From Brachypodium distachyon (Eukaryota; Streptophyta; Magnoliopsida; Poales; Poaceae): a stretch of DNA of 64,000 nucleotides. The translations under genes and the position numbers were made by a program. Below are positions 47,339 to 58,677 of this stretch, in pieces (positions within the stretch are counted from its first letter, which is position 1; each line of letters begins with the position of its first letter). The notes below the pieces were generated by a model, which worked only from the letters and a program-made list of their open reading frames with translations, ran no database searches and was not told the origin of the DNA. Where the stretch lies: assembly GCF_000005505.3 (NCBI RefSeq), contig NC_016134.3:18272624-18336623 (forward strand). Reading direction: 5' to 3'.

Positions 47339-50300
47339 ATGAAGGTCAATGCTGTTATGCCGGCTGTTCCAAAGTTCATGTATTGGTCGGAGCAGGAGAT
47401 CAGCTGGAACCGGACAGACCATCCTAAGGTTATGCCCAACCCTGGTGGATATGCTCTGGTGGTCGACCCGACACTCATCGAGCCCGACATTAACATCAAG
47501 TTCACTCGGGTTCTCATTGATAATGGGAGTAGCATAAATATCCTGTATCGGCACACAATGCTTAAGCTCGGCATTACTGATAACATGCTCGAGCCAAGCC
47601 GGACTACCTTTCACGGTATTCTGCCGGGAGTGTCTTGTGCCCTGGTAGGGAAGATCCGAGTCGATGTTTTATTCGGCACCCAGGAGAACTGTCGGACTGA
47701 GAACCTAGTGTTCGAAGTGGTGAACCTCAGTAGTCCGTACCACACACTGCTCGGCAGACCGGCACTCGCCAAGTTCATGGCGACTACTCACATTAGCTAT
47801 CTCAAGATGAAAATGCCGGGACCAAATGGTACCATAACCATCACTAGCAACTACAAGCGCTCAATCGAGTGCGCGGCGGCAGGGTCTGCTTTAGCCGAGT
47901 CGCTAGTCATTGCTGGCGAGAAGAAGAAGTTATAGGAGGCTGTCACGATGGCTCAGGCGGCACAGATTGGTTTGCCGGTTATGACAAATCCTCATGGAAG
48001 TGTGGCTTTCCAAGCGGCCAAGGGGACGAAGAAGATACAGAATGACATTGAGTTTCCGGACCGCACCGTCATCATTGGTGCCGGCCTGGGTGAGAAATAG
48101 GAAGGCGAGCTCACCAGCTTCCTCCGTGAGCATCGGGACATCTTTGCATGGTCGAATTAGGACGTGCCAGGTGTGCCGAGGGAGCTGGCTAAGCACTCAT
48201 TGCATGTCAGACCCAACGCGAGACCGGGGAAGCAACCCCTTTGATGCTTCGCCGACGACAGAAGGAAAGTCATCTCGGAGGAAATATCCCGGCTTCTAGC
48301 TGCCGGCTTTATCATGGAAGTGTAGCATCCCGACTGGCTGGCAAAGCCGGTCATGGTCGAGAAGAAGAAAGATGACCCAACTGTTGCCAAGGTATGGCGC
48401 ATGTGTATCGACTACACTAGCCTAAACAAGGCATGTCCCAAAGATCCTTTTCCGTTACGTCGGATCGATCAAGTGATCGACTCTACTCCTTGGTGTGAGT
48501 TGTTGTCTTTTGTGGATGCGTACTCTAGTTTTCATCAGATACCACTGAACCCTAATGATCAAATAAAGACATCATGTATCACCCCGTTCGGGGCTTATTG
48601 CTATCGCACTATGCCGTTTGGTTTGAGAAATGCAGGGGCCACTTATCAAAGATGCATGCAGAAATGCTTGCACGATGAACTCAGCAAAAATGTGCAGGTA
48701 TATGTCAACGATGTCGTCATAAAAACCAAGGAAAGTGCCACGCTCCTGGATGATATCCGGGAAACATTCGCAAATCTAAGGAGATTCCGAATGAAACTGA
48801 ACCCTGCCAAATGCACATTCGGTGTGCCGGCAGGAATATTGCTTGGGTTCCTGGTATCAAACCGAGGTATAGAAACGAACCACGTGAAAATTGCCGCCAT
48901 AGAAAGAATGAAACTGCCGAAGTGCCTCAAAGATGTGCAAAAATTCACTGGATGCCTAGCATCGTTAAGTCGTTTCGTTAGTCGGCTAGGTGAAAAGGCT
49001 ACGCCCTTATACCAGCTCATGAAGAAGACTGACAAATTTGTATGGACGCCACAAGCAGACCTTGCTTTTCAAGAGCTGAAGAAGATGATCGCTACGGCAC
49101 CAATATTAGCCTCGCCAATGGAGAAGGCGCCGATGTTGTTATACATAGCGGCAACCAACCGAGTTGTTATTGTCGTCATTGTGGTGGAAAGAGACGAAGA
49201 CAGCAAGTCGGTGCAAAGACCGGTATATTACTTGAGCGAGCTGTTATCGTCGTCCAAGCAGAATTATCCGCACTACCAGAAAAAGGCGTACGGCGTTTAT
49301 ATGGCAGCAAAGAAACTGAAGCATTACTTTGGTGCGCATCAGATCCGGGTTATATGTGAGTCACCTATCTCGGAAATCATGAATAACAAAGATGCGAGCG
49401 GCCGGGTAGCAAAATGGGCTGTCGAGCTAGCACCCTATACGCTGCAGTACGACAAACGGGATGCAGTGAAATCCTAGGCTCTGGCGGATTTTTTGGTGGA
49501 TTGGGCCGAGATGGAGTATGAACCATCGCCCTCGGAAACTAACCACTGGAAGATGCATTTTGACGGCTCTAAGATGAAAAGTAGGCTAGGCGTCGGCATA
49601 GTTCTGACCTCGCCAAAGCGTGATCAACTTAAGTACGTGTTGCAGATTCACTTTGCAGCATCCAACAATGTTGCCGAGTATGAGGCGCTGGTGCACGGAC
49701 TGAAAATGGCAAAGGAAATTGGAGTTCACCGGATTCAATGCTCTGGTGATTCTGATCTGGTCGTCCAGCAAGCTTCCGGTAACTGGGATGCACTGGACGC
49801 CAATATGGCTCTATATCGGCTTCATGTTTAGAAGATCAGTGGCCACTTCGAAGGATGTGAATTTCATCATATACCGCGGGCGGAAATGAGGCCGCCGACA
49901 CATTGTCAAAACTCGGCTCAACACGACAGGCTATTCCGGCGGGTGTGGCATTAGAGCATTTACGCAAACCATCCATCAAGCCATCACCAGAATCGAAGTG
50001 GATATTTATCCCGACGAGCTTAGAAGCCGACGTCACCTTCATGGACATTGATAGTGGCAATGGTTCCAGTAACCCGAGGACTGAGCGCCTTAATTCGGCA
50101 GAAGCAATGACGGTTGAGCCAATGAAGGTAGATGTACCGGATGAGCCGATATTCACTACTCGTCCTGTGCCGGCTTGGGCGCAACCGATAATGTCTTACC
50201 TCAAAGATGGGAATCTCCTGGAAGAGGAAGTGTCGACAAGACAAATTCAGAGAAGGGCGAAGGCGTACACCATCATCAATGGCGAGCTTTACAAGAGGAG

Positions 50301-51400
50301 TGTCACTAATGTCCTACAGCGATGTGTCGAGCCGGAAGAAGGGCAAGAAATACTCTAGGATATTCATCAGGGAGAGTGTGGCCATCATGCGTCTTCGAGA
50401 ATGCTAGTGGGCAAAGCTTTCTGACATGGTTTCTACTGGCCCAGTGCACTGCAGGAAGCAAAAGACATAGTCAGGAAGCGTAACGGCTGCCAGAGATATG
50501 CCAGCAAGACTCATATGCCGGCATCCGAGCTCAAGACTATTCCAATCACTTGGCCATTTGCTGTTTTGTGTTTGGGTATGGTGGGACCGTTCAAGCGGGC
50601 GCGAGGAGGCATGACGCATATTTTGGTTATGGTCAACAAGTTCACCAAATGGATTGAGGTAAAGCCGATACGAAAGTGTGACGGCAAAACCGCGGTGTCA
50701 TTTCTGAAGGATATCATCTTGAGATATGGGTACCCGCACAGTATCATCACGGATAATGGAACGAACTTCGCGGAGGGACCTTTCACGCGATTCTGTGCGG
50801 AGAAGAAAATCTGGCTGGATATCGCTTCCGTAGCACATCATCAATCCAATGGACAAGTTGAAAGAGCAAACGGCATGGTTTTAGCCGGCATAAAATCTCG
50901 GCTAATCGAACCATTGGAACGTACTCCGGAATGCTGGCTGGACGAACTCCCAGCTGTGCTATGGAGTCTCAGGACGACTCCCAATCGCTCTACAGGCTAC
51001 ACGCCATTCTTCCTCGTATACGGGGCAAAAGCTGTCCTACCAGCCGACATTGAACATGACTCTCCACGAGTAACCATGTATATGGAAGCCGAGGTAAAAG
51101 AGGCCCGAGAAAATGATGTCGACCTGCTATCAACAGCACGTAAGGCGTTATCACAGCCGAAAGGTCAACCCGCGAGTATTCCAGGAAGGGGACCTCGTCC
51201 TCCGACTTGTGCAGCGCACAGCCGGCATGCACAAATTATCACCCCCATGGGAAGGACCCATCATTGTGAGCAAAGCGCGTCACAATGATTCCTACTATCT
51301 TATAGATGCACAAGATCCTAAGGCGAACAGGATGGATCAGTCAGGCGAGGAGACCAAGAGGCCATGGAACGTAGCTTTGCTTCGTCCGTTCTATACTTGA
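47339..51400 (+). pseudogene. Element A pol (protease, RT, dual RNase H, integrase), broken
   Basis: Protease (47339-47935) has IDNGSS (Asp codon 47519-47521) and LLGRPALAKFM. After stops at 47935 and 48161, reverse transcriptase and the first RNase H run 48353-49477: CIDYTSLNKACPKDPFPLRR and MPFGLRNAGATYQRCM, but the catalytic box is YVND (48701-48712) instead of YVDD. A stop at 49475 is followed by the archaeal-type RNase H (49493-49831, MHFDGSK...NVAEYEALVHGLK). Integrase (49903-51400) is broken by stops near 50356 and 50421. Its first catalytic Asp is Gly (50575-50577, in LGMVGPF), while TDNGTNF (50752) and QVERAN (50860) are kept. A frameshift near 51110 moves the C-terminal part to another frame ending RPWNVALLRPFYT at 51400. 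Inactive. Confidence 0.88.
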
Positions 51401-52020
51401 GAGCTGAGTATTTGTATCGGTTTTTTCCTTATGCTGAATGTTTTAAGACAATGAAATTATCCGCCGGGTTCTTAAAACAAACTTAGGGACTTCCATATCA
51501 TTTAAGTGCTGTATTGTAATTATCTTTCGTATGTCGGCATGGCTTAGTTGTGTAATCTTATGTCAGTTTAGTAATGTGTCGCTGTTGAAAATCCCCTCTA
51601 TGACTTCACTGCTGTCCGCAACCCGGCTTCATGGCAACCCGGCTTCAAGACAACCGAACACATGAAAAGCGATTGCGGAAACAAGCAATGGCGCGATCCG
51701 AGATGCACGTTCTTTTAACTCGGCATTTCTTTCTTAACTCGGTTATTGCCAAGCGAATTCATCGAGTTACTTTTTTTGAAAGGGTGATTTATCAGTTTGC
51801 GATTCATACGTCGAACGCCGACAAGGCAGACAAAGGAACCGAAGTCATAAAATTTCAATAAGAGAAAAAATGAACTCGGGGACTCGGTCGGGAATTCGAT
51901 AAACAAAAAACTTAATTAAATTAAAAACATGGTGCCTTGCAAACAAAAGTATGGTATTCCGGTTACATTTGCACCCGGCAGTCCGGGGATCTGATAATTC
52001 TAAAGTTTTTTCCGACATAG
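51401..52020. other. Spacer between pol and the antisense gene of element A
   Basis: AT-richer, non-coding. The two genes converge here. Confidence 0.5.
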
Positions 52021-55000
52021 CTAAGAAGAGACAGAAGGGTTGTTGGTGCCGGAACTCGGAGCATCCGTCGCGGTGGAGGCCGACTCGACGACGATCTCCT
52101 CATCCACTGCCTCTTCCTCATCTCCGTCGGTCATCTCGCCCTCTGCTTCAGATGTCGGGCCCTCCACAAACGTATGCCCGTCGGCATACTGGATGAAGGA
52201 ATAGGCCCGCTCCTTGCGCTTCTCAACTGCAGCACGTCGAGGTTGATGCCGTTGTACCAAGATAGTACGAACGACAATGCCTCGTCGGCATCGATGCGCG
52301 CGGCCGACTCCCGCCAGTCACTTAGGCGAGACTCCACTTCCAACAGGTGCTTCGCTAGTTCCGAGATGTCCGTCGGAGCTTCTTCTCCCGTCCACAGAGC
52401 GCGAAAGGCCCGGATGCCGGCATTCAGCATGTTGACGCTGAATGACTTCAGTGGCTTGACCCGGCTTGCAATGCTCACCAGGTAATCCACCAAGTCGTAT
52501 TCGTACGGCACCGCTGCTGCTGCCCCTGCCGAATCCCTCTTTCGGCGGGCCTTCCTCACGGCCTCTTGGGCACTCTCGAGGGACAGGGGGAAGAATTCTG
52601 GCAAAGACAGGCAAATAGTAGTGAGTCTTGGCACCCTATTGCTGTTACTCGGACAAATGATCAGATGAAGAAATTTGCACCAAGGCGACTTACTCGTCAG
52701 CATATTGTCGATTTTGATGAGCTCGTGCCGGACGACCTTGAACAGCTGGGTCATCTCGGTCCTCCAACTCAGCGGCAGTGGCGCGGGTCTCAAGTTGGGC
52801 AACTAGACCCTTGCACTTTTTCACCTCGCTTTCCAGGCGGATCTTCTCATCGGCCTGGGAAGAGAGGGCCGAGGTGAGTTGACCCACCTCGGTCTGGTGC
52901 GCCTCGGCCTGCGCTGCAATCTGCGCCTGCAGCCGGGTCACTTCTTCCCCATGCTGCTCTGCCAACCGAATCTTCTCATCTGTTTAACATACATATATTA
53001 CAGAGGCTGACATCTAATATGGATGAAACCCGGAATAGGGATGAAGTGATACCTTGGACCTCGGCGACGCGCTTCAACAGCTTCGCTACTTGAGCATTGT
53101 CCCCGGCTGTGAACAAGAGCAAGTTTAAGTCTTCGCAGAGCATTGATACTCGGACAAAGATTTTATTCCGGCAAAATATACTTATTCTGGCTCTCGCGAT
53201 CAGCCCTCAACGCCTTGTGCGCCGCCGCCAGCTTGTTATACTTGGCTAAAAGCCCCTTGAAGGCGGCGGCGTCTTGTTCATGCAGAGCTACAAAACTGTG
53301 ATTCACAGATAAGTCTAATGGAGCAGGAAATCGACGGTTATAAGCTTCAGGTTGACTATTCTAAACCTGGCCTGAATCTCGGGGAATAAGTGTTTGAATT
53401 TTCTAAGCTTCAAGCCGACTATTCTAAACCCGGCCTGAATCTCGGGGAGTAGGTGTTTGAAGTTTTCTAAGATAAGCTTCAGGCCGACTACTTTTTACTC
53501 GCCCTAAACCTCGGGGAATAGGAGTATGGATACTATACTGGAATTAGAAGTTAAGGTCTTTTAAGGAATTCTTCGTACCTCTCTAGCTCAGCTGGTCTCA
53601 AACAAGGCCACCCTTGCTTGATATATCCGGGCCGACACCGACTCCGGCGATGCTACTGGGGGAGGCCCCACCAAGGGGCTTTGCCGCGCCGACTAGAGGG
53701 TGCCGGAGGTCACCTCGTAGTGGTTGGCGCTGTTCCAGTCCATCAGGAACTAGCCCAGCGACCCCCAACTGTGCCCGCTGGTCATCCGGAGGGGAACTCC
53801 CTGCTGCCTTCCGGAAAGCTGCGGGCCAGTGGAACCCGGAGGCCCCGATTCTGCCGGAGTAGCGGGGCCTTTAGCTTTCTTGGCCCGCGCGGCAGCGAAT
53901 TGAGCAGCTTCCGGCTGCGATGGAAACGGAGGCGGTGTCGGAGTTGCCTGCGGTCCTTGGGGTTCTTGGGACCCGTTGCCGGCTGTTGTGGCGTCTCCGA
54001 GACCTACGGCTCCGCAGATGTTTCTGCTGCTGTCGAGGAAGGAGCAGCCCCGGTTGCCGAGGTCCCGGCCGCAGGCATCCCAATTTGGCCGACGATCGTG
54101 GCGTCGACGCTCGGGCCGGCATCCTGGACGGGGGATGTCGGATCCGAGGCGGTTTCGGTCTCACCCGTGGCCGGGTTTGCAACCTCGGCACAGGAAGATG
54201 GAGCCGCCGGGATCTCAGACGCAATGCACGTCTGAGATTGCGTGGCCGTCAAAGCTGCCCCGCAGAAATAAAAGTTAGTCATTTGCATGACAACAAAGAA
54301 GAAAACCGACATCAGCGATTGAGGTGATATTGGCCTTACCCAGCGATCAGGGGCTTAGGCTTGGGTCCACGTTGCGCAGTTTTCTTCTGCTTCACGTTCT
54401 GCGGAAGATCTTTCTCGGCGGCGCGCTTCAAGACTGCGCGTCGCTCCCGGACCGGCACCGCAGCGGCGGCTGCGTCCGATGCCTCAGCAGCAAGCTTGCC
54501 CGAATCGGCTATTTCTGGGGTAAAGCAAGAGTGAGTACTTTGGTTACGAGTATTGTAAGGATTACGAGAAGATGTCGGAGATCCTTACATTCGGTACGGC
54601 GAGGGGCGGCATGGGCGATCGGCATGAAGTCCTTTGAGTCCGGGTCCTCAGCGTCGATGGACCTGCGCAGGGCCACGAAGCATTTGTCTGGGGAATTCCC
54701 GTCTCCGTTTCGCTGAAGAGAGAACCTCTGCACAAAAAAGTCAGGTTGAGCCGAGATAAGTATTCATCAGATAAGTGCCGGCATAAACATATGTCGGATG
54801 TGAACAAGAGATAAGTAAGAACCAAAACTTACCGGTGGAGCGCGGCGATCCCGGCTGTAAGCCGGCATACCCCATGTCCTTTGCTCCGACATGTTTGTCT
54901 TGGCGATCGCCTTGACTCGGCGTCGGACTTCAGCGTCAGTGAGCTTGAAGGTTGACACTCTGTCCGTGTCAAATTGGCTGCCACAGAAACACATTTTGTG

Positions 55001-55779
55001 TACCCGGCGCTGGAGCGGACACAGCCGCCGGTACACGAAGGTGGCCAACAAGTCGTCAGCCGTCATCCCGTTATCCTTGAGTTCGAGGATGGCAGCGTGG
55101 ATCTCGTTGACCTCCGGGAGGGTCTCCTTCAGATCGTAGGTCCAATTTCTCTTCTCCTCCGGAGGGCCAACTTCGAATCTCGGCAAGTTAATCTTGTCGA
55201 CTTCGGAATAGTTTTTGACATAGAAAAAGGTCTTGAGTCATTTTTTACAAGACTCAAGACCCTAAATCTGGGGAAGGCAGAACCCCGACGAGGAATGACG
55301 GTGGCAGCGCCGCATTGGGTCATCGGCTTCATGGCGCCGGAATTCTCCTTGTTGGGAAGAACCTGTGGCCGGAACATGAAGTACCGGGACCACAGGTCGA
55401 TGGAGGGCTAGAGGCCGAGATAGCCCTCGCAGCAAGTGACAAATGCCGAATGAGTGAGGATGGCATTCGCCGGAAGGTGGTGCGGCTGGAGGCCAAAGAA
55501 ATTTAGGAAATTCCTAAGAAAATTGCTAGCCGAAAGAGCGAAACCGCGTTCAAAGTGAGCAAGGAAAACAGCATGCTCACCAAGCTCCGGAGTTGGCACG
55601 GTCTCGTTGCCGGGGATCCGGCATTCGACATCCTCCAGGATCCGCCGGGAGCGGCGGAGCCACTCGATGTCCGCCGGAGTGACATTGGACCCCTCCCGGC
55701 CGGCTCGCTCGGAACCGGTCCTCTCCTCAACCTGTTGAGCAGCAGGGTCGACGGCGGGGTTGCGGGAAGAAGACGCCAT
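52021..55779 (-). pseudogene. Antisense, intron-containing extra gene of element A (PF04195-like)
   Basis: Encoded opposite to gag-pol. It starts MASSSRNPAVDPAAQQVEER (ATG ends at 55779). The first exon has IEWLRRSRRILEDVECRIPG, AVFLAHFERGFALSASNFLR and FFGLQPHHLPANAILTHSAF, close to what I recall of the Pfam 'putative gypsy type transposon' family (PF04195). A TAG near 55408 interrupts it; the same frame continues PSIDLWSRYFMFRPQ. A frameshift near 55235 leads to LPRFEVGPPEEKRNWTYDLK and LCPLQRRVHKMCF (55186-54767). Later short exons are separated by introns, for example minus-strand GTATCACTTC (53052) to TTAAACAG (52983), and encode a charged coiled coil (52965-52690). It ends in an acidic tail near 52021. 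Function unknown; decayed. Confidence 0.72.
53342..53530. repeat. Three tandem ~63-68-bp repeats in the antisense gene of A
   Basis: Units start AAGCTTCA at 53342, 53405 and 53473. Each contains GCCGACTA...CTCGGGGA.TAGG. Imperfect copies, probably intronic. Confidence 0.85.
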
Positions 55780-56036
55780 GGATGGAGAGTAGATCTAGGG
55801 TTTGGAGTTTTCGGTGAGGAAGGTGCTTGCGCGAGGCTCGGGCAAGCAAGCAAGTGCGGCGGAGACTCAGGCGGATGCGAGCGAACTAGCGACGGCGAAC
55901 TCGATGGCGAGAGCAAGAAACCGCAGTGGCGGTTGAGCTCGGAGCTAGCAGCGGCGGCGGAGGGCGCAAGGAGCGAGAGAGAAGAGGAAGGCAAAGAAGG
56001 CGAGGAGTGCGAAGGGTTTTTTACCCTCGCCCTCCC

Positions 56037-56046
56037 CCTATTATAC
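56037..56046 (-). promoter_or_regulatory. Candidate TATA box for the antisense gene of A
   Basis: The minus strand reads AGTATAATAG, about 260 bp before the ATG at 55779. It is the only TATA-like match I saw between that ATG and the 3' LTR. Weak evidence. Confidence 0.3.
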
Positions 56047-56599
56047 TTACGGCGCAGTAATGGGGCGCGGATCGCCCCCGCCCACTACCTCAGTGGCTAA
56101 CGGGAAGATTGCGCACGATTTGGGGGCAGTTTTTCCCATCAAAGCGCACGCTTGGTTACCGCGCGGCGTGGGATAGAGAATCCCGTCGGATCCGGGAGGA
56201 TAAGTTTTCGTGTGGGAACCGAAATTCCCCTCTTAATGGCTCTGCCAGCTTTACTGTCCGATAGAACGCTGTGCTCACCTCAAAAGGCGCACCGGCAGTA
56301 AATCGGATCTTATCCTCCCGTTGGTTTTGAGGAGTGCAGAGTTCAAGTTACAGGTGGCGTCAGTATCGACTGAGATAGGACTTTTACTGTCGGCCGTGGA
56401 TAAGAAAATAATCTCGGCTAGGGGCTGGCTAAGCACGCTGACCCGGAATGTCGGAGTGAACGGATCTCGGTCAGGAGAACTTGGGGCTGTCTCGGCATCC
56501 TTTTCGACTAAGCCCTGGTAGGCTTTGGTGGTTTGTCTATGGGAAACTGTCGTGGCCCGACATCTTTTCCTGCCGAACCACGACAGCTTCAGGGACTAG

Positions 56600-57386
56600 T
56601 GTCGGGGGAATGACCCCGGGTAGGGTCATGACGACATAATTCTAGCCGAGATGACGGAGGCAATCATAACGTCAAACTAACACTAAGCCGGCATACTGGG
56701 CGTATGCCGGCATGACTATCTTGTCTTATGAGTTTGTAGGATAAGGACGAGCACCTTGATCTCGGCGATGGCCGAGATCTCTCAACGGTCTTATCCTGAC
56801 CACGCGGTGCAGAGTAAAGCAGCGCCATCATTATCTCAGAAAAGCAGTCAGCGCTTACGTACCGGTGTCAGGTGACTGGCACAAAAGAAGCACCGAAAGA
56901 GAATCTCTAACGGAAGCCGGCAGAGGATAGCTGTACTCGTTGTAGGGTGCCAGGGAAAAGTAAAGTTGTCTTGTCCCCTACGGTGCTACCTGAAGGGAAC
57001 TAAGACGCGTGCCTGGCGGGGCCCAAAGAAAATGACGTTAGACTCGATCCACATGTCAGTGTGACATGGGCGGCCTATAAATAAAACCTTACACTCCTGT
57101 AGAGAGGGACGGAGCACTTAGACATCTAGGGTTCCCCTTCTTCTTCTTCTTCCTCAAGAATACAGCTCAAGGAGCACCATTCTAAAGCTTGCCTATCTCG
57201 GCTAATACAACAAAGCAAAATTAAGAGTCTTACCTCGGCAAGAGGGCTCGGAACCTGGGTAAATCTGTGTGTGCTTGTGTAACTTGTGCGTGTTTCTCTT
57301 CACATCCTCCCTTCTCCGGTTCCTCCTTCGTCCATCGGCCCCAAGTTAAGCCATCCTATGGCATCTGCCGTGACACCACCACGACA
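56600..57386 (+). repeat. 3' LTR of element A
   Basis: 787 bp, TGTCGGGGGAATGACC to CCACCACGACA, followed by the duplication ATTAT (57387-57391). The purine-rich AGGGACTAG just before it is a weak polypurine tract. It shares the TATA box (CCTATAAATAA, near 57075) with the 5' LTR. Confidence 0.93.
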
Positions 57387-57499
57387 ATTATGGACTACTT
57401 CGATGCCATGGCTTTTTTTGGTGGCGGCCATTTCACAGTTGCTGATCATCCCATTTTAATTGTCTCTCTTCTTGCTTCTGATCTGATGGAATAGATGCT

Positions 57500-57619
57500 T
57501 TTTTTTAGGAAAAGACTGTAGAGAATAACGCCTAAAGTATATTGTGAGCATCAGGATTTGAACACTGATGAGTAGAGTCATGCACCCGCAACTTCATCAC
57601 CACACCAAAAGGTGCTTCT
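57500..57619 (-). mobile_element. tRNA-derived SINE, copy 2
   Basis: A 120-bp insertion flanked by 17-bp duplications CTGATGGAATAGATGCT (57483-57499) and CTGATGAAATAGATGCT (57620-57636). The minus strand has an A box TGGTGAAGTTG, a B box GTTCAAATCC and an A8 tail. It is the same family and length as the copy at 18023-18142. Confidence 0.87.
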
Positions 57620-57636
57620 CTGATGAAATAGATGCT

Positions 57637-58488
57637 CGGTTTTTGGAAACCATAGGAAAATTGGGCCTATGTGCCAATGACGTGACTTTGCCTGTGTGTT
57701 TTATTTACCTCTTGGCCAAACTCGCTTCTTGGATCTTGTGGAGTTTCTTCCACGGTGTCCTCATAGATTTCCTTCTTTTTCTACAGAACCGATACAACTC
57801 TTCTGTTGCCTGTGCTGCCTTGCTGTGTTGTAACCATATCTATACCAATATATTAAATTAGAGTTGGTGGCGATGGTACGGCCGCCGTGGCCATACGTAC
57901 GTCCTCGATCTTTTCCGCGCAATCGCTCAGCTTGCGCTACCGCACGGAAAAAACTGCGGCTCGACCCTCTCGCACACGGCCTGACCCCTATCTGGCTATC
58001 CCCTCTCCCTCTCGCACCTATCCCCTCGCACGCCGCCGCCCTTGTCTCGGCCGATCGATCCATCCTCCCCGATCCCTCTCCCCCTCGCCCCGATTCCACA
58101 CCGCCAAGGGCCGCTGCCACCACTGTGCGTCCTTTGTCCGCGCGCGTTGATGCCACCGCACCCGTCCCCTGGTAAGCCCCAAATCGGAATCCTCCACTCT
58201 CCCCCGATTTTCTTTCTTCGACCTCTGCTCAAGCCGATTGGGTGCGGCGTGGCTCTGCCGCTGCCCTGTCTATTCCTCCGGATCAAGACGCCGCCGGCCT
58301 CTCCTCGCTGCCCGTCCGGAGCGCACCTCGGGCCGAGGCTCCTCCACCTCTCCTCTAGTCCTCCGTCGACCCTCGCTCCTCCTCCTCGCCCTCGCCCCGC
58401 ACCGCTGCCCATTCCTCGCTCGCGGCCACCACCATTGGCGGTGCCGTGCGTACCGCCACGTCACTTGGAGGCGCTGTTGCAGGGTCTG
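57637..58488. other. Spacer upstream of the HSF fragment
   Basis: AT-rich to about 57860, then a GC/CT-rich stretch whose ORFs are Pro/Arg/Ser low complexity. The latter may be the old 5' untranslated and upstream region of the heat-shock-factor gene that follows, but nothing specific supports a start. Confidence 0.4.
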
Positions 58489-58491
58489 TAG

Positions 58492-58677
58492 CTGCCGCCT
58501 TTCCTGTCGAAGACATACGACCTGGTGAGCGAGCCGCTGCTGGATGGGGTCATCTCCTGGGACCACCTCGGCAACAGCTTCGTGGGGTGGGATGCCTCCA
58601 CCTTCGCGCGCGACGTGCTCCCGCACAACTTCAAGCACAACAACTTCTCCAGTTTTGTCAGGCAGCTCAACACCTAT
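58492..58677 (+). pseudogene. Heat shock transcription factor fragment (DNA-binding domain, first exon only)
   Basis: Encodes about 62 residues that match the first part of a plant class-A-type HSF DNA-binding domain: [40 protein letters not shown] and [18 protein letters not shown], including the recognition helix. HSFs bind heat-shock elements in stress-gene promoters in the nucleus. The fragment stops at QLNTY, the conserved intron position in HSF genes, but the expected GT splice donor is absent (TATGCGCGTATC). An in-frame TAG at 58489-58491 cuts it off from upstream sequence. The usual SFVVWD reads SFVGWD. The second exon, oligomerisation and activation domains were not found in the following 1.6 kb. 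Inferred to be a truncated pseudogene or captured fragment. Confidence 0.85.

Larger units (their letters stand above)
19657..57386 (+). mobile_element. Element A: Tat-like Ty3/gypsy retrotransposon, split by nested insertions
   Basis: Bounded by two related LTRs (19657-20469 and 56600-57386, TG...CA) and the 5-bp duplication ATTAT. Internal order on the plus strand is primer-binding site, gag, protease, reverse transcriptase, a second (archaeal-type) RNase H, then integrase. An antisense gene lies between integrase and the 3' LTR. That layout fits the Tat lineage. Element B is inserted in gag at 22556-46846. By eye the LTRs differ at roughly 55-60 positions plus small indels, about 7%. With 1.3e-8 substitutions per site per year this suggests about 3 million years. 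All coding regions are damaged. Confidence 0.92.
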
